A DNA stretch of 64,000 nucleotides, from NCBI RefSeq assembly GCF_000429625.1, contig NZ_AUCF01000005.1:124001-188000 (forward strand), in the 5' to 3' direction. The DNA comes from Azospirillum halopraeferens DSM 3675. GTDB taxonomy: Bacteria > Pseudomonadota > Alphaproteobacteria > Azospirillales > Azospirillaceae. A program made the position numbers and the translations under genes. The notes under the pieces are model-generated. The model was not told where the DNA came from. It saw only the letters and a program-made list of their open reading frames with translations, and searched no databases. Of the stretch, positions 62,744 through 64,000 are shown piece after piece (position 1 is the stretch's first letter; each line of letters starts with the position of its first letter).

Positions 62744-63614
62744 CGCGGCTCCCCTTGCGTTGGTGGCGGTCCGGCTCCTCGCCGGCAACCGCGGGATCGG
62801 CGTCGAAGTCCAGCCGGTCGAGGCCGGCCAGGGCGATGAAGCGCTTCCCCTTGGCCCGCCCGACCAGCGTCAGGTTGGCCTGGCGCGCCAGTTCCACCCC
62901 CCAGGCGGTGAAGCCGGAGCGGGAGACCAGGATGGGGATGCGCATCTGCACCGTCTTGATGACCATCTCACTGGTGAGCCGGCCGGTGGTGTAGAAAATC
63001 TTGTCCTCGGGGTCCACCCCGTGCAGGTGCATGTACCCGCGCACCTTGTCCACCGCGTTGTGGCGGCCGACGTCCTCCATGTAGATCAGCGGCCGGTCCT
63101 CGCGGCACAGCACGCAGCCGTGGATCGCCCCGGCCTCCAGGTACAGGCTGGGGGTGAGGTTGATCGCCTTCGACAGCGCGTAGATCCACGAGGTGCGCAG
63201 CCGCGCCTGCGGGTTCAGGCGCACCGTCTCGAACACCTCCATGACGTCGCCGAAGGCGGTGCCCTGGGCGCAGCCCGAGGTCAGCGTCTTCTTCTTCAGC
63301 TTCTGCTGATAGTCGGTGGTGCGCCCGGTGCGCACGACGACGGTGTCCGTCTCCTCGTCCACATCGACACCGGTGATGCGGTCGTCGGGGCGCAGCATGT
63401 TCTGGTTGAGCAGATAGCCGACCGCCAGATACTCCGGATAGTCGCCGATCGTCATCATGGTGACGATCTCCTGCCCGTTGAGGAACAGGGTCAGCGGCCG
63501 TTCCACCGTCACCGACGTCTCGATGGGCCGGTTCTCCTGGTCCACGCCGCCGACCCGGCGGGTCAGGCGGGGATCGGCCGGGTCCGGCCGGATGGTGAAG
63601 TCCTGCATGTCCAT
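62733..63614 (-). CDS. fdhD: Formate dehydrogenase accessory sulfurtransferase FdhD
   Basis: A 293-residue FdhD. Conserved stretches: [29 protein letters not shown], the sulfur-transfer loop [27 protein letters not shown], and [15 protein letters not shown]. It passes sulfur from a cysteine desulfurase to the metal site of formate dehydrogenase. In E. coli this loop has two cysteines (CxxC); here only the first is present and the second is Gly. ATG 63614 is chosen; ATG 63608 is possible. It is the first gene of the maturation group. Confidence 0.93.
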   Translation of the reverse strand: MDMQDFTIRPDPADPRLTRRVGGVDQENRPIETSVTVERPLTLFLNGQEIVTMMTIGDYPEYLAVGYLLNQNMLRPDDRITGVDVDEETDTVVVRTGRTTDYQQKLKKKTLTSGCAQGTAFGDVMEVFETVRLNPQARLRTSWIYALSKAINLTPSLYLEAGAIHGCVLCREDRPLIYMEDVGRHNAVDKVRGYMHLHGVDPEDKIFYTTGRLTSEMVIKTVQMRIPILVSRSGFTAWGVELARQANLTLVGRAKGKRFIALAGLDRLDFDADPAVAGEEPDRHQRKGSRDDD

Positions 63615-63726
63615 TCTTCGGATGGTCCTCCCCCGGCAGAGGATGGTGGCATTACCAACGTACGGCAAGCGTCCCGACACCCTTGTAAGCCATGCAGGAA
63701 AACGGCATAAGAATGCAGGTCACCGG

Positions 63727-64000
63727 ATGGTCACCATGCACGAGTTCGCCGGCGCCTTCGCCACCGCCTTCCACCTCATCGGCACGCTCGACCCCGATCT
63801 CGTGGGCATCGTCGGGCTGTCGCTGCGCGTCAGCCTGTCCGCCGTCGCCCTGGCGGCGCTGATCGGCCTGCCCCTGGGGGCGGCGGTGGCGGCGTTCGAC
63901 TTCCCCGGCCGGCGCGCCGTGGCCGTCCTGCTCAACGCCATGATGGGATTGCCGCCGGTGGTCGTCGGGCTGATCGTCTACCTCCTGCTGTCGCGCTCCG
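63727..64000 (+). CDS. Tungstate-type ABC transporter permease, N-terminal part (cut by window edge)
   Basis: The first 91 residues are visible. They contain two hydrophobic segments and the family stretch LVGIVGLSLRVSLSAVALAALIGLPLGAAVA, then FPGRRAVAVLLNAMMGLPPVVVGLIVYLLLSRS, which matches the TupB/WtpB tungstate or molybdate permeases. It would form the membrane channel of an oxyanion importer. ATG 63727 (GCAGG upstream) or ATG 63736. Divergent from fdhD. Tungstate is favoured by the pattern, but molybdate is not excluded. Confidence 0.8.
   Translation, partial: MVTMHEFAGAFATAFHLIGTLDPDLVGIVGLSLRVSLSAVALAALIGLPLGAAVAAFDFPGRRAVAVLLNAMMGLPPVVVGLIVYLLLSRS

Overview
The window is GC-rich, densely packed bacterial DNA with short spacers and many 1-4 nt stop/start overlaps. 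Its gene content points to an alphaproteobacterium of the Rhodospirillales, Azospirillum-like and probably diazotrophic: fixABCX behind a canonical sigma-54 promoter with two NifA-type activator sites, TRAP and Liv transporters, multi-subunit formate dehydrogenase with DUF3305/DUF3306 proteins, and two chemoreceptors. The taxonomic call is inference. I saw no rRNA, tRNA, CRISPR array or insertion sequence.

Layout. 1-429: start of a chemoreceptor cut by the left edge. 747-4526: fixABCX (minus) with its promoter. 4759-12050: a catabolic locus with two N-carbamoyl amidohydrolases of unrelated folds, a diaminopropionate ammonia-lyase and a TRAP transporter (all minus), controlled by a divergent RpiR-type regulator. 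12067-17850: ugpCBAE glycerol-3-phosphate-type ABC transporter followed by a phospholipase D-like protein. 18056-20546: a MoeA-MocA fusion (plus) meeting a PilZ protein (minus). 20646-23398: kynBUA, tryptophan to anthranilate. 23689-28007: a tungsten-type aldehyde:ferredoxin oxidoreductase operon (aorABC, a MoaD/ThiS-like protein and a small unknown protein). 28031-34613: tetR, a solute-binding protein, livHMGF and an amidohydrolase. 34856-42076: a small membrane protein, pbpC and an alpha-2-macroglobulin. 42307-50839: mostly single genes, including several small unknown proteins, fumC, a decayed Phd antitoxin, a marR/SRPBCC divergent pair with twin operators, a FAH-family enzyme, a two-gene module with a C-terminal HTH protein, and a kynurenine/glutamine-transaminase-like aminotransferase. 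50856-53770: a chemoreceptor and a class II aldolase. 53800-63614: a formate dehydrogenase locus (fdhD, mobA, DUF3305, DUF3306, TorD-like chaperone, TAT-target peptide, alpha, beta, small lipoprotein, gamma, periplasmic WD40 protein). 63727-64000: start of a tungstate-type ABC permease, cut by the right edge.

How it fits together. Molybdenum/tungsten enzymology recurs: formate dehydrogenase, FdhD, MobA, a MoeA-MocA fusion, a tungsten-type aldehyde oxidoreductase with its own MoaD-like protein, and a Tup-type permease. The fix genes supply low-potential electrons, normally to nitrogenase. The 4.8-12 kb locus can be read as a route from a doubly carbamoylated compound such as 2,3-diureidopropionate to 2,3-diaminopropionate, then pyruvate and ammonia. 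That pathway is my inference and the most interesting hypothesis here. Several polycistronic spacers carry very GC-rich hairpins just after abundant subunits such as binding proteins, FdhB and AorB.
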